Below are positions 39,793 through 49,153 of a stretch of DNA of 64,000 nt, in pieces. The notes below the pieces were generated by a model. The model was given only the letters and a program-made list of their open reading frames with translations. It ran no database searches and was not told the DNA's origin. The stretch lies in assembly GCF_003966225.1 (NCBI RefSeq), contig NZ_RXNU01000003.1:310001-374000 (forward strand), written 5' to 3'. Source of the stretch: Shewanella canadensis (GTDB lineage Bacteria; Pseudomonadota; Gammaproteobacteria; Enterobacterales; Shewanellaceae). How positions within the stretch are numbered: the stretch's first letter is position 1; each line of letters opens with the position of its first letter. A program made the position numbers and the translations under genes.

Positions 39793-40089
39793 ATGGCACT
39801 TACCAAAGCCGAAATGGCAGAGCATCTTTTTGAAACGCTTGGAATTAACAAGCGCGTAGCTAAGGAGATGGTAGAGACGTTTTTCGAAGAAATTCGTCAA
39901 GCGCTCGAAAGTGGTGAGCAGGTCAAGTTATCTGGCTTTGGCAACTTTGACCTTAGAGATAAGAATCAAAGACCGGGAAGGAACCCGAAAACAGGCGAAG
40001 ATATCCCTATCTCAGCTCGCCGAGTCGTAACTTTCCGACCTGGACAAAAGCTTAAGAGCCGAGTCGAAGAGGCAAACGCGAAAAAATAA
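39793..40089 (+). CDS. ihfA: Integration host factor alpha subunit
   Basis: 98-residue DNA-bending protein, [52 protein letters not shown], with the beta-arm tip [14 protein letters not shown] that inserts into the minor groove. It is the third gene of the pheST operon as in other Gammaproteobacteria. Note that IHF often feeds back on this promoter region in E. coli. Confidence 0.97.
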
Positions 40090-40110
40090 TCGCGTTAAAT
40101 AGTTACAGTT

Positions 40111-40135
40111 AAGGCCACTCAAGTAGTGGCTTTTT
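40111..40135 (+). terminator. Terminator after ihfA
   Basis: GCCACT/AGTGGC stem, 5-base loop, five Ts. Confidence 0.88.
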
Positions 40136-40244
40136 CTGTATATTTTTCTAGTGAAATTTATATCAATCTTATTCGCTTTCCTATTTACAGGTGAGAATTA
40201 AATAATCTTTCGAACAAATACAGCTATTTGGATCAAAGGGTTAA

Positions 40245-41252
40245 TTGTCCGCTGTAGAAGTGTCTAGCATTGAAAATGCCATTACTCAGCTGTTGGTATT
40301 AATTGAGGTCATTTTTTTGTCAAGAAAGCCTAAGTATTTTGATCGTAGGTTCAAAGCTGAACTACTTCATCCCAAATATTGGTCAACCTGGTTTGGGATC
40401 CTGATATTAGTTATTTTTGGTTTGATGCCGGCCTGGCTTCGCGACCCTTTAGCACGTTTACTCGCTAAACTGGTGATGACGATTGCAAAGAAACCCATAT
40501 CGATTGCTCGAATCAATGTCACAGCCTGCTTCCCTGAAAAAACATCTGCTGAGATAGAAGCATTACTCAAAGATAATATTGAAAACTTTGTCATGATCCT
40601 GCTGGCTCAATCTGAGCTGCTGGTACGCTCTAACGCTAACCTGCGTCGCAGGGTCAAGTTGGTGGGGTTTGAGCATGTTGAGAGTGCACTCGCGGTCGGT
40701 CAACCGGTGATCTTTATCATGCCTCATGTATGGGGCATCGAATATGCGGGCCTTAGGCTCAACCTCGACCTGCCTATGGTGAGTATGGCCAAGGCGCATC
40801 GTAATGGCCTGTTTGACTGGTTTAACAACCGTATGCGTAGCAGCCTTGGCGGCAACATCTATATGCGCGAGGCGGGGATCCGGGCACTCTTGTCTGAGCT
40901 TAAAAACAATAACAGCTTCTTCTATCTTCCCGATGAAGACTTAGGGCCGGATAAAAGCGTCTTTGCCCCTTTCTTGGGCACGGTTAAGGCGACACTGCCC
41001 GTCGTCGGACGTTTGGCTCAGGCCGGTAATGCTCAGGTGATGCCGGTAAAAATCGGCTATAACCAGCAGACTCGTCAATATGAGTTAACGGTTATGCCAG
41101 CTATCGAGCCCGAAGAGATGAAGGGAAAAGAGAACGAAGCGATTGCCTTGAACAAGGCCGTGGAGCAGGTGATCTTAGCCTATCCTGAGCAGTATATGTG
41201 GTTCCTTAAGGTATTGAAGACACGGCCCGAGGGTGAAGCGCCGCTGTATTGA
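40245..41252 (+). CDS. lpxM: Lipid A late acyltransferase (LpxM/MsbB family)
   Basis: Inner-membrane acyltransferase adding the last secondary acyl chain to lipid A. PKYFDRRFKAELLHPKYWSTWFGI at the N-terminus, a membrane anchor (LILVIFGLMP), and the HxxxxD/E catalytic pair as HVWGIE (Glu instead of the usual Asp). The conserved FFYLPDEDLGPDKSVFAPFLGTVKATLP and PEQYMWFLKVLKTRPEG match LpxM better than LpxL. The start is uncertain: TTG 40245 has AGGG 4 bases upstream, but homologous sequence begins only near residue 27, so a later TTG at 40317 is possible. Confidence 0.85.
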   Translation: MSAVEVSSIENAITQLLVLIEVIFLSRKPKYFDRRFKAELLHPKYWSTWFGILILVIFGLMPAWLRDPLARLLAKLVMTIAKKPISIARINVTACFPEKTSAEIEALLKDNIENFVMILLAQSELLVRSNANLRRRVKLVGFEHVESALAVGQPVIFIMPHVWGIEYAGLRLNLDLPMVSMAKAHRNGLFDWFNNRMRSSLGGNIYMREAGIRALLSELKNNNSFFYLPDEDLGPDKSVFAPFLGTVKATLPVVGRLAQAGNAQVMPVKIGYNQQTRQYELTVMPAIEPEEMKGKENEAIALNKAVEQVILAYPEQYMWFLKVLKTRPEGEAPLY

Positions 41253-41307
41253 TTCAATAGCCGGTGCAGTCGATGCGGTGGCTGCTTTCATTGTATTAGT
41301 GAAAGCG

Positions 41308-41348
41308 AAAAGGTGAGATTTAAGCCATGGCTTAAACTCACCTTTTTT
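41308..41348. terminator. Strong terminator between lpxM and the minus-strand gene
   Basis: AAAAGGTGAG pairs with CTCACCTTTT, and an inner TTTAAGCC/GGCTTAAA stem extends it. T6 on one side and A4 on the other suggest it works mainly for lpxM. Confidence 0.9.
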
Positions 41349-41380
41349 GTTGGTCTTTCACGGTAGTCATTCAGCCTGTT

Positions 41381-41394
41381 ATACCAACCGGTAT
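41381..41394. repeat. Solo palindrome ATACCAACCGGTAT
   Basis: One base different from the MITE terminal motif. It overlaps the last base of the stop codon of the next minus-strand gene, so it again sits exactly at a gene end. Confidence 0.65.
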
Positions 41395-41765
41395 TATTGT
41401 TTTTTCATCTGCATAAAGCTCAGTACCGATAATAGGGTAAAGAATGCCGGGTCGCTCCAGCCAAAACCAACGAAGATGCCAGTCACTCCTGCATACAGAG
41501 TAATAATCACCCCTAAGCCATTCGAGATAGTCAGGGCCAGAAACAGATTTTTAGCCAGCTTACCGGCCTCAATCTCACGCAATAACAGGCTTATCGCGGC
41601 AATGCCTCCTAGAAATATTGACGTGTGCTGAGAGAGGAAATAGGCATATTGATCGTTAATCTCCACCCCATACATGGGCCACATCAACGTCGGCATAAAA
41701 AATAGTGCCAAGGCGAACACCGTATACACACTGCCGTGGGCAGTTAGAAATGTCTTGTTGTTCAT
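41394..41765 (-). CDS. Four-helix inner-membrane protein
   Basis: 123 residues with four hydrophobic segments (VYTVFALALFFMPTLM, TSIFLGGIAAISLLL, LFLALTISNGLGVIITLY, PAFFTLLSVLSFM). Not recognised beyond a general resemblance to small DoxX/DUF4345-like membrane proteins. GGAGAG precedes the ATG. It follows the ydhR gene by 10 bp on the same strand, so it is probably co-transcribed and regulated with it. Confidence 0.75.
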   Translation of the reverse strand: MNNKTFLTAHGSVYTVFALALFFMPTLMWPMYGVEINDQYAYFLSQHTSIFLGGIAAISLLLREIEAGKLAKNLFLALTISNGLGVIITLYAGVTGIFVGFGWSDPAFFTLLSVLSFMQMKKQ

Positions 41766-41775
41766 CGTGCTCTCC

Positions 41776-42099
41776 TTACTTCTGCGCCTTCTTCTGCGCT
41801 AGTGGCGCGTGGTTAACCTTAGATAGCGTCTGGTTCACATCGAAAATCAGCCCTCTGACACCTGATATCCCCATCTTATTTAAACGAGCCGTATGCATCT
41901 CCAGATAGGCCTGTGCACTCGCTTCATCTTCAAACAGATACACCCCACCGCCGAGCTGCTTAGCTTCATTTTCGGTCCATATCTTCCAAATCATTCCCGG
42001 CTCATGGTTAATTGACTCGGCTAAGCCCTTAAGCATAGTCGCCATCTCCTCTCCAAAAGGGCCATTAAAACCAAAATCGACCTGTAGTAACTTTTGCAT
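41776..42099 (-). CDS. ydhR: YdhR-family monooxygenase
   Basis: 107 residues, dimeric alpha/beta-barrel fold of the antibiotic-biosynthesis monooxygenase superfamily. LLQVDFGFNGPFGEEMATMLKGLAESINHEPGMIWKIWTENE and GGVYLFEDEASAQAYLEMHTARL match E. coli YdhR closely. The ATG at 42097-42099 with GGAGAAGAGAG just upstream is used in preference to the ATG at 42126. The physiological substrate is unknown. It lies divergent from a LysR gene, a likely regulator. Confidence 0.88.
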   Translation of the reverse strand: MQKLLQVDFGFNGPFGEEMATMLKGLAESINHEPGMIWKIWTENEAKQLGGGVYLFEDEASAQAYLEMHTARLNKMGISGVRGLIFDVNQTLSKVNHAPLAQKKAQK

Positions 42100-42256
42100 C
42101 TCTCTTCTCCAATATAAATTCAGCAAGATTGCTTAACGTGAGAGCGGGTATTCAGAAATATTGTTCTGCATCTCTCTGGCATAGGTGTAATAATACCTAC
42201 AGAAATTGAACATAAAAGTTCATAAAACTGCGGTTATATGTGGAGAAATTCGACCG

Positions 42257-43201
42257 ATGAGATTGAAAACTACACTGGATCAGTGGCTAACCCTGTATGA
42301 AATTGACCGAGCTGGCAGTATTCAGGCGGCTGCGACAGCACTGAGCAAGAGCCACACCACGCTCATCTATGCGGTTAAAAAGCTCGAAGGGCAGTTAGGC
42401 GTCTCGTTGGTGCAGGTTAAGGGCCGAAGGGCTGTGCTAACCGATGATGGCAAAGCGCTGCTTCGCCGGGCAGACTCCATGTTAGAGCAGGCGAGGGAGC
42501 TCGAAGAGATAAGCACTCAACTCGCCAGAGGGATCGAGTCGGAGATAACCATCGCCATCGATCACCTCTGCGATCGCAGCTGGTTATATCAACCTATGGC
42601 GGATTTCCTGGCACAAAACAGCAGTACCTCCATTCAAGTGGTCGAGACCTCACTGTCTAAAACAACGCAGATGGTGACCGATGAGCTGGCCGATATCTCT
42701 ATCGTCACTCTGCCTGTTACTAACTACCCTTGTGAGGCCTTCGGTATCGTGACCATGCTCCCCGTGGTGGCCAAAAGCCATCCTCTGGCAGCAAAGCAGC
42801 CACTCTGTTCGGCGGACTTCACTACCACAAGTCAAATCGTTGTAAGAGACTTAGGCGGCACTCTTAAGCAAGTTGTAAAGCAAGCGGAAAAACAGGGTGT
42901 ACAACAAGAGGCAAAACAAGATGTGGGTTGGCTTAAGTCCCGTCAGCGTATCACGGTGGATAATTTTGACCACGCCTGGCAAGCTGTAGAGCAGGGCGCC
43001 GGTTTCTGTCGCCTGCCTGAGCACCTCTTAAACAGCCGTAGCCACAGTAAAGGTATGGACAATATCGTTATTCTAAAAGTAGAGAACGCCGAACGCTATC
43101 AGGTGCCTATGCACTTAACCCTACCGAAAGGCGCCAAAACCGGCCCCGCCGCAACATCTCTTTATCGGTTATTGATGGAGAGTAAAAAGCTTAGGGAATA
43201 A
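42257..43201 (+). CDS. LysR-family transcriptional regulator
   Basis: 314 residues. An N-terminal winged helix (TLDQWLTLYEIDRAGSIQAAATALSKSHTTLIYAVKKLEGQLGVSLVQVKGRRAVLTDDGKALL) and a LysR substrate-binding domain. ATG 42257 has GGAGAAA 8 bases upstream; the ATG at 42206 would add 17 unrelated residues. Divergent transcription from ydhR and the membrane gene suggests it controls that pair. Effector unknown. Confidence 0.9.
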   Translation: MRLKTTLDQWLTLYEIDRAGSIQAAATALSKSHTTLIYAVKKLEGQLGVSLVQVKGRRAVLTDDGKALLRRADSMLEQARELEEISTQLARGIESEITIAIDHLCDRSWLYQPMADFLAQNSSTSIQVVETSLSKTTQMVTDELADISIVTLPVTNYPCEAFGIVTMLPVVAKSHPLAAKQPLCSADFTTTSQIVVRDLGGTLKQVVKQAEKQGVQQEAKQDVGWLKSRQRITVDNFDHAWQAVEQGAGFCRLPEHLLNSRSHSKGMDNIVILKVENAERYQVPMHLTLPKGAKTGPAATSLYRLLMESKKLRE

Positions 43202-43262
43202 GGCTGCAAGGTGAAAGCTAATCGAATCAGCCTCTTAGTTAGGCACTTAATTAGAGAAGCGC

Positions 43263-43955
43263 TTACTCATATTTATAGCCTGCGCCATATACAGAGTGAA
43301 TGGCGCTCTCCTCTATACCTATTGAGGCAAGTTTCTTACGTACCTTCTTAATATGGCTGTCTATGGTTCTGTCACTGACGAAGTGGCGGTCATCGTAGAT
43401 GATATCCATCAACTGATCCCTTGAAAATATTCGACCGGGCTGCTTAAACATGGCGCTGAACAGGTTAAACTCGACCTTGGTCAGTTCACACTGCATACCG
43501 GATTTAAACACTTTAAAGCCCTGTTCATCGAGTCGAATACCATCAATTTGAATATCGTTAGTGTTAGCAGATGCCTGATTGACCACTCTGCGTATCACGG
43601 CTTTGACCCGGGCGACCACTTCCCGTGGGCTAAAGGGCTTACAGATGTAGTCATCTGCCCCAAGCTCCAGGCCGAGCAAGCGGTCAATCTCCTCTACGCG
43701 GGCCGTGATCATTATGATGGGGATGTTTGAATGTCGGCGGATCTGTTTACACACCTCCAAACCATCGAGCCCGGGAAGCATAAGATCCAATAAGATCAGA
43801 TCGCAGGGGTGACTGGCCAGCCACCCCTGTACCTCATCGCCGCGATGGAGTTGATGGGGCTCGAAGGATGAGTCACAAAGGTAGTCGGCCAACAGCTGAG
43901 CTATTTTCAGCTCATCCTCAACAATCAAAATTTGTTTCGCTGCTTCTCTGTTCAT
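43263..43955 (-). CDS. baeR: OmpR-type response regulator, BaeR-like
   Basis: 230 residues. Receiver with acidic pocket ED and phosphoacceptor Asp in [18 protein letters not shown], Thr/Ser in [37 protein letters not shown], and a C-terminal OmpR winged helix ([33 protein letters not shown]). The [29 protein letters not shown] stretch is characteristic of BaeR, which activates envelope-stress and drug-efflux genes. It follows its kinase by 83 bp. Confidence 0.88.
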   Translation of the reverse strand: [230 protein letters not shown]

Positions 43956-43984
43956 CCTGGTGCCTGTTGTCAGTTATTGCGATT

Positions 43985-44023
43985 AGTTACTAGAATTAGT
44001 TATTAGAGTCAGTTATTAGAGTG
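43985..44023. repeat. 13-bp tandem repeat in the baeS-baeR gap
   Basis: Three consecutive 13-bp units (AGTTACTAGAATT, AGTTATTAGAGTC, AGTTATTAGAGTG) between kinase and regulator genes. Confidence 0.8.
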
Positions 44024-44038
44024 AGTACTTATACTCAG

Positions 44039-45445
44039 TTATTTGAGCGGAAGCGTGATATCGAACCTCACGCCACCTAAGCTTGAAGGCCTGGCGGTAA
44101 TGGTACCGTTGTGCGCCTCGACGATGTTCTTAGCTATGGATAAGCCTATCCCCGAACCGCCCGAATTTCGATTTCGTGATGATTCGGTGCGATAGAGGCG
44201 ATCAAACAGTTTAGTCAGCTGCTCCTGTGTCACTCCCGGTGGCGTATCGCTCCAGCTGATGATAACGTTCGGCCCCTGGATTTTTACTGCTACCTTGACC
44301 ATGCCATTGGGATCGCTATAGGCCAGGCTATTATTTAGCAGATTGAGGAACAATTGATTCAGGCGGTGCTCATCGCCCTTAAGCAATACTTCATCTTGTT
44401 CATAGCTCTGTTCAATGTTAAACCCGGCGCCCTCTATGCTCTCTTTTTTACTCTCGATAACCTGGTCTAAAATTTCAATGAGATCGACATTTTCGAAGCG
44501 ATAACTCAGCGCGCCAATGTCTGACATAGACAATTCATGCAGGTCATTGATCAGAAATGCTAACCGCTTAACCTCTTGGTAGAGGGAGTTGACCGACTCG
44601 GCCGAGTAGTCGCGGATCCCATCCTGAAGCGCTTCTAACTCCCCCTGCAAGATGGCGACGGGGGTTCTGAGCTCGTGGGAGATATCGGCTATCCACTGCT
44701 GACGGGCTTTCAAGTTACGATCCAACGATGTTGCCAGATGATTAAAGTCCCGGCCCAGCTCGCCAATCTCATCATCGCTCGACACGGCTATGCGGGTGGT
44801 AAACTCGCCCTTACTGATCTTATGGGTGGCATTGCTGAGTTTAATAATAGGTTTGACGAAAAATCGGCTCTGGATCAGGGCGATAAGCGCCGAAATTATT
44901 ATGACGAAGATAACAATCCAGATTAAATTGGTCGTTAACTTATCGACAAACAATTGGTCGAGCTGCGAGGTGATATGGGTCGTTCTATGGTAGCCCAGGT
45001 ATCCTACGGTATGATCATCCAGAGTAATGGCTATCCAGTTGATGGTATCAAGCTTATCTTTGCGGCCCAGCAGCAGTTGCTGATCCCTGTCGGCGATAAA
45101 AACTATTGGTGGTCTGGGCCGGGGCGGCCGCTCACCATTTGAGAGTTGCGGCCGAAATGGTGCCCGGTCAGGGTTGCTGTTTCTCGGCACATAATAGGTT
45201 TCGATAAGCGTTCGCCAGCTAGAGCGGCCTCGTTCCCGTAGCCAATGCCAATCCTGTTGCTTCTGGTACTCTCTGGCCACGGCGTCGACCATGGGAGCTA
45301 ACTCTTTCTCCCGGTTTGCATCCAGATATTCACGAAAACTGCTGCCAAAAGAGAGGCTGCTGAGGATATAAATACCAAGCACAATAAAGATATTAGCCGT
45401 GATGATGGCTAAAAATAACTTGTGCTTAATCTTAAATTTCATCAT
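44039..45445 (-). CDS. baeS: Sensor histidine kinase, BaeS-like
   Basis: 468 residues. Membrane helix 1 is KHKLFLAIITANIFIVLGIYIL, then a periplasmic sensor of ~130 residues, helix 2 (LIWIVIFVIIISALIALI), HAMP, H-box ADISHELRTPVAILQGELEALQDG, N box LFLNLLNNSLAYSD, and G box GGSGIGLSIAKNIVEAHNG. The sequence follows E. coli BaeS throughout. The ATG pair at 45445/45442 fits the family start; an upstream TTG (45508) would add an unrelated hydrophilic tail without a ribosome site. It is the first gene of a baeS-baeR operon. Confidence 0.88.
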   Translation of the reverse strand: MMKFKIKHKLFLAIITANIFIVLGIYILSSLSFGSSFREYLDANREKELAPMVDAVAREYQKQQDWHWLRERGRSSWRTLIETYYVPRNSNPDRAPFRPQLSNGERPPRPRPPIVFIADRDQQLLLGRKDKLDTINWIAITLDDHTVGYLGYHRTTHITSQLDQLFVDKLTTNLIWIVIFVIIISALIALIQSRFFVKPIIKLSNATHKISKGEFTTRIAVSSDDEIGELGRDFNHLATSLDRNLKARQQWIADISHELRTPVAILQGELEALQDGIRDYSAESVNSLYQEVKRLAFLINDLHELSMSDIGALSYRFENVDLIEILDQVIESKKESIEGAGFNIEQSYEQDEVLLKGDEHRLNQLFLNLLNNSLAYSDPNGMVKVAVKIQGPNVIISWSDTPPGVTQEQLTKLFDRLYRTESSRNRNSGGSGIGLSIAKNIVEAHNGTITARPSSLGGVRFDITLPLK

Positions 45446-45549
45446 ATGACCATGCTTATGCCGGGTTTGTCCTGAATGACTTGTTTGTAATAAACCTGTT
45501 TCTTGCAATCAAAGTCGCTTTCAACAAAAGTACCTTGTTTTAAGGGCTT

Positions 45550-45813
45550 ATACCAATCAGTATAAGAAAGTGATCTACTCAGAGTATTTTTGGCAAACTA
45601 ATTCAAGGCGAATGGATGAGGGAATGGTGCTCCCTTCTGAAGTCATTCAACGTAGAAGTAGGCAGCCAAAAACACTCCTGAAAGGCGAGGTTTAGCGCAT
45701 CTGATGCTGTGTTAACGAGCTTAAACGTAGAATAACTATGTTCTTCACTCGTTGCCTTGCCTCAGAAGCGCTAAATTTTCGCTGAGCGATCACATCTTTA
45801 TACCGATTGGTAT
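45550..45813 (-). mobile_element. MITE-like repeat, copy B (264 bp, inverted relative to copy A)
   Basis: Bounded by ATACCAATCAGTAT (45550-45563) and ATACCGATTGGTAT (45800-45813). On the minus strand it follows copy A almost base for base but lacks A's 101-bp internal block. Immediately beyond it (45816-45830) is another partial terminal motif, ACCAATCGGCATAA, suggesting an older remnant. It fills the gap between baeS and the lipoprotein gene. Confidence 0.82.
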
Positions 45814-45857
45814 TAAACCAATCGGCATAAGCCATCTACTTCGATTCATGAGCAAGG

Positions 45858-48800
45858 CTAATTCAGCACTGCCAATCCGGGATAGTCACTCATATAGCGC
45901 GTCGCCTTAAATATCTCTGATCCATAGTGGTATTCCCACACGACTTCATGACTGGCGTTATATTCAAACAGGCGTCCCTCGGTGCCTTCACAAACCAAAG
46001 TATTGCCGTTCTCAAGTCGTTGGGCGCCCGAGATATGGTCGGCATAAAATTCTCCTGAAACGCCTTCGCTGTAGCTATTGACCAGCTCTCCGGGCGTGCA
46101 GTCCTCGCCATTAAAACAAAACTCGTCTACAGAGGAGTAATTGCCCTCGGGCCTGTTGGCACCATTGTTAAAGACCAAAATATTGCCTTCTCCCGGCGTA
46201 CCAGAGTCAATGAATTGGGCGTCATGCTGCACAAATAGGGTTTGTTCGCCGTCACCGCCATGGGCCGGGGGATTGCCGACCCGGCTCACTATGCCTTGGC
46301 TGGCATCGCTATGGTCGATGACCCAGTATTCGCTGAAGTTGCGCACGCTTATCAATATTTGGTCTGCAGCGCTGTTGTAGTCGACCGAGTTCACATGGGT
46401 CCAGTCGGCGGAGCCTGAGCCGTTAAAGAAGTTCAGATCAACTTTATCGGTATGCTCGCCGATATCTGAAACATAAGTTTGGGTAATACTGCTATCTACA
46501 TCTTGTACGACATGGTCCCAGGAACTCCAGCGCCAGACAATTTCACCGTCGGTGCAGCTGCTCTGTTCACCGGCCCGACATACTTCATAGACGGCGTCGG
46601 CCCACAGGGTATCGCCCGATACACTGGTTCTGCCCAATGCCAGCGCCTCTTCCGCGGTTTTAGCCTCCCAGACAATGGCCAGAATATTGCCATTGGGCAG
46701 AACCTCAACATCGTGATGGCTTAGATAGCTGTCGGTGGCCAGACTGGTGCTCCAGACAACATCGCTGTTCCAGTTCAGGATCTCTATGACCCCGGCGCTG
46801 CCACCAGTTTGCCCCGAGAACGTGGTGGGTTTATTGGTTATCGCGCCCGGTCGTAACAGCTCGCCACCGTCCATCAAATAGACCGACAGGCCAGGGCGGT
46901 AGTTGCTCTGCCAGCTATGCAAGGTATTCTTTTGCTGGTCTATCAGGTAGGTCTCGGTCGATTGCATCGGTGAAAACAGGGTGTAGCTCTCACTGTCGAC
47001 CGCCGTATCGCTCGGCTCACTATCGCGTACACATCTGACCTTGTTGTTATCGCGCAAGATATCGCCCTGAGGCCCGTGGTAATAGAAGGTGCCGTTGACG
47101 CCGGTGCTCGATCCCGCGCCCGGGGTGGAGGAGACCGCAGTCTTATTGTTACTGCGCTGTGCCCCAGCGCCGTGTACATCCATTATTGTGCCATTCATAT
47201 AGCCCAAGGCGCGGCCAAATGATACATAGGTGGCACTGCTGCCATTATCGTTATAGGTGGTATGGGTACTCGATGCCCAATAATAGCCCCAGTCATCTTC
47301 ACCGGCTTCATTGTTAAATGAGCTGGCGTTAAACATCGGATCGATGGCCGCCTGGTTATGAGTATCCGGTGAGCGGCTGTAATCTACGATGCTCTGTAGC
47401 TCCTTGGCGTTGGGCAGTCTCCAGTCGCTGTGCGAGGCGGTGGTCGCGGCTTCACATTGCGCTATCGCATCATCCCAATTCACTGAGTCGCTATCATCTT
47501 GTTGCCACATCAAACCGGTGGCATCGTCACTAACTGTCTGATCGCCATTATCACTGAAATCATTGATGCCATAATCTGTGTTGCCGCTGACACAGCGCAC
47601 ATAGAAGGGCAGTCTTTCGCTGGGATATCCCTTGATGCGACCATCGACGAAGTTAACCCCAAAGGTGGTGGCATCGGCGTTCATGGTGGTGCTGACATAT
47701 TGAGTGCTGGAGGCAAACTGGCCGTCGATGATCCGCTCGCCGCTGTCTACATCACCGAAAGCCCAATCGAAAACTTCATCGAGGAAAGCGGTTAACGCTG
47801 AGGTATCCGTGCCCTGGTATCCGCTTGGGTCTTTGCCGCTGAATTGGATCAAGGAGTATGACTCTTTGATGCTGGGCAGACGCCAGTCATCGCGTCCACC
47901 ATAGGTTAAATTTTCGCAGTAGCTAACGGTGTCGCTCTGATAAAGCTTGTCATCACTGGTCAGCGAGCCGTCACCATTGATATCGCTGCTCTGTTGCCAG
48001 ATAAGGCCGGTAATATTATCGGTAACGATTAGCCCGTCATCGCTGAGGGTATAATCGGGCTGGTTACCGCTATAGTCGGCGTCATAGCCGTTGCCTATAC
48101 AGCTGGTGGCGTCACCGGATGTTGACTCGTAGCACTGGTTTTGATTGGTATCGACGATGGCATAGCTTCGGCTGAAAGGTGTCGTGCCGCTGCTGGTGCT
48201 GTTTATTGTCACCGAATCGACTGTACTGTCCAGATTGCCGTCACTGACAATCAGAGATATGAGGTAATCGCCGTCCATATCGGCTGTAAACTCAGGGCTC
48301 ATCGTGCCAGCATTGTTCAGGCTGGCACTGCTGCCGGATGGCGCACTATCTAATGTCCAACGGTAGGTTAGGGGATCACCATCGGCATCTGAGCTGGCGC
48401 TGCCATCGAGCGTAACACTATCTCCTGTTGTGACACCTCTATCGATTCCGGCATTGGCAACGGGCGTATGGTTAGTGTCTGTCGCTTCGGCGGTAATGGT
48501 GATGGTATCGACACTACTGTCTGTACCATCAGATACGGTTAAAGCAACCACATAGCTGCCATCGGTGTCGGCGCTAAAGCTTGGAGTTGCGCTGCTGGCA
48601 CCCGAGAGCGAGGCAGCGCTGCTATCGGGCAGAGAGGTAAATTGCCACTGGTAGCTTAAGGCATCACCATCGGCATCCGAGCTGCCACTGGCATCCAGGC
48701 TGATAACTGCAGCCGACATAACTGTTTGGTCGACCCCCGCATTGGCCACAGGCGCGTTATTACTTGTGGGGGGAACTATGGGGGCATCAGCCCCATTAGC

Positions 48801-48908
48801 CTCGCTGGAGTCGCCACCACAGCCGCTCAAAGCGACAGCTAACAGCGACGCAATGCAAACAGAAGTCATACTCTCAGCTGCAGTTGAGTGTTGTCTGGTG
48901 AATATCAT
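45858..48908 (-). CDS. Large lipoprotein: PKD-like, DUF1566-like and arylsulfotransferase-like regions
   Basis: 1016 residues. A lipobox (LLAVALSGC, Cys30) shows it is a lipoprotein. Two PKD/REJ-type Ig domains follow (PVANAGVDQTVMSAAVISLDASGSSDADGDALSYQWQ and a second copy). Next are two DUF1566 (Lcl C-terminal) modules, each with GLIWQQ/GLMWQQ and DWRLPSIKE/DWRLPNAKE, the first also holding a calcium-loop-like DINGDGSLTSDD. The C-terminal ~380 residues resemble the arylsulfotransferase/ASST propeller (NTLHSWQSNYRPG, SHHDVEVLPNGNILAIVWE, FVQHDAQFI). ATG 48908 has AAGGAG 6 bases upstream. The enzyme activity is not established. Confidence 0.8.
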   Translation of the reverse strand: MIFTRQHSTAAESMTSVCIASLLAVALSGCGGDSSEANGADAPIVPPTSNNAPVANAGVDQTVMSAAVISLDASGSSDADGDALSYQWQFTSLPDSSAASLSGASSATPSFSADTDGSYVVALTVSDGTDSSVDTITITAEATDTNHTPVANAGIDRGVTTGDSVTLDGSASSDADGDPLTYRWTLDSAPSGSSASLNNAGTMSPEFTADMDGDYLISLIVSDGNLDSTVDSVTINSTSSGTTPFSRSYAIVDTNQNQCYESTSGDATSCIGNGYDADYSGNQPDYTLSDDGLIVTDNITGLIWQQSSDINGDGSLTSDDKLYQSDTVSYCENLTYGGRDDWRLPSIKESYSLIQFSGKDPSGYQGTDTSALTAFLDEVFDWAFGDVDSGERIIDGQFASSTQYVSTTMNADATTFGVNFVDGRIKGYPSERLPFYVRCVSGNTDYGINDFSDNGDQTVSDDATGLMWQQDDSDSVNWDDAIAQCEAATTASHSDWRLPNAKELQSIVDYSRSPDTHNQAAIDPMFNASSFNNEAGEDDWGYYWASSTHTTYNDNGSSATYVSFGRALGYMNGTIMDVHGAGAQRSNNKTAVSSTPGAGSSTGVNGTFYYHGPQGDILRDNNKVRCVRDSEPSDTAVDSESYTLFSPMQSTETYLIDQQKNTLHSWQSNYRPGLSVYLMDGGELLRPGAITNKPTTFSGQTGGSAGVIEILNWNSDVVWSTSLATDSYLSHHDVEVLPNGNILAIVWEAKTAEEALALGRTSVSGDTLWADAVYEVCRAGEQSSCTDGEIVWRWSSWDHVVQDVDSSITQTYVSDIGEHTDKVDLNFFNGSGSADWTHVNSVDYNSAADQILISVRNFSEYWVIDHSDASQGIVSRVGNPPAHGGDGEQTLFVQHDAQFIDSGTPGEGNILVFNNGANRPEGNYSSVDEFCFNGEDCTPGELVNSYSEGVSGEFYADHISGAQRLENGNTLVCEGTEGRLFEYNASHEVVWEYHYGSEIFKATRYMSDYPGLAVLN

Positions 48909-49153
48909 TTGGTGCTCCTTATCTACTTCACCAACGAGTCTCGAGCTATTTGCTATCGCTCTTTGGTTTTTAAGTGTAAAGGTCAATGGCTGCTTTGCAG
49001 TGATAACCCTGGATTAGGAACACCATAACGACACAATGTGCAGGAAATGAGGAAGGGGGCGAGACAAGAGAGTTATAAGTGGTAAGTAGTAAGGTTGATA
49101 TGACCCCTGCAAAGTGGACACATCAGAGTGGGCTGCTCTGATATAAAATCTTG

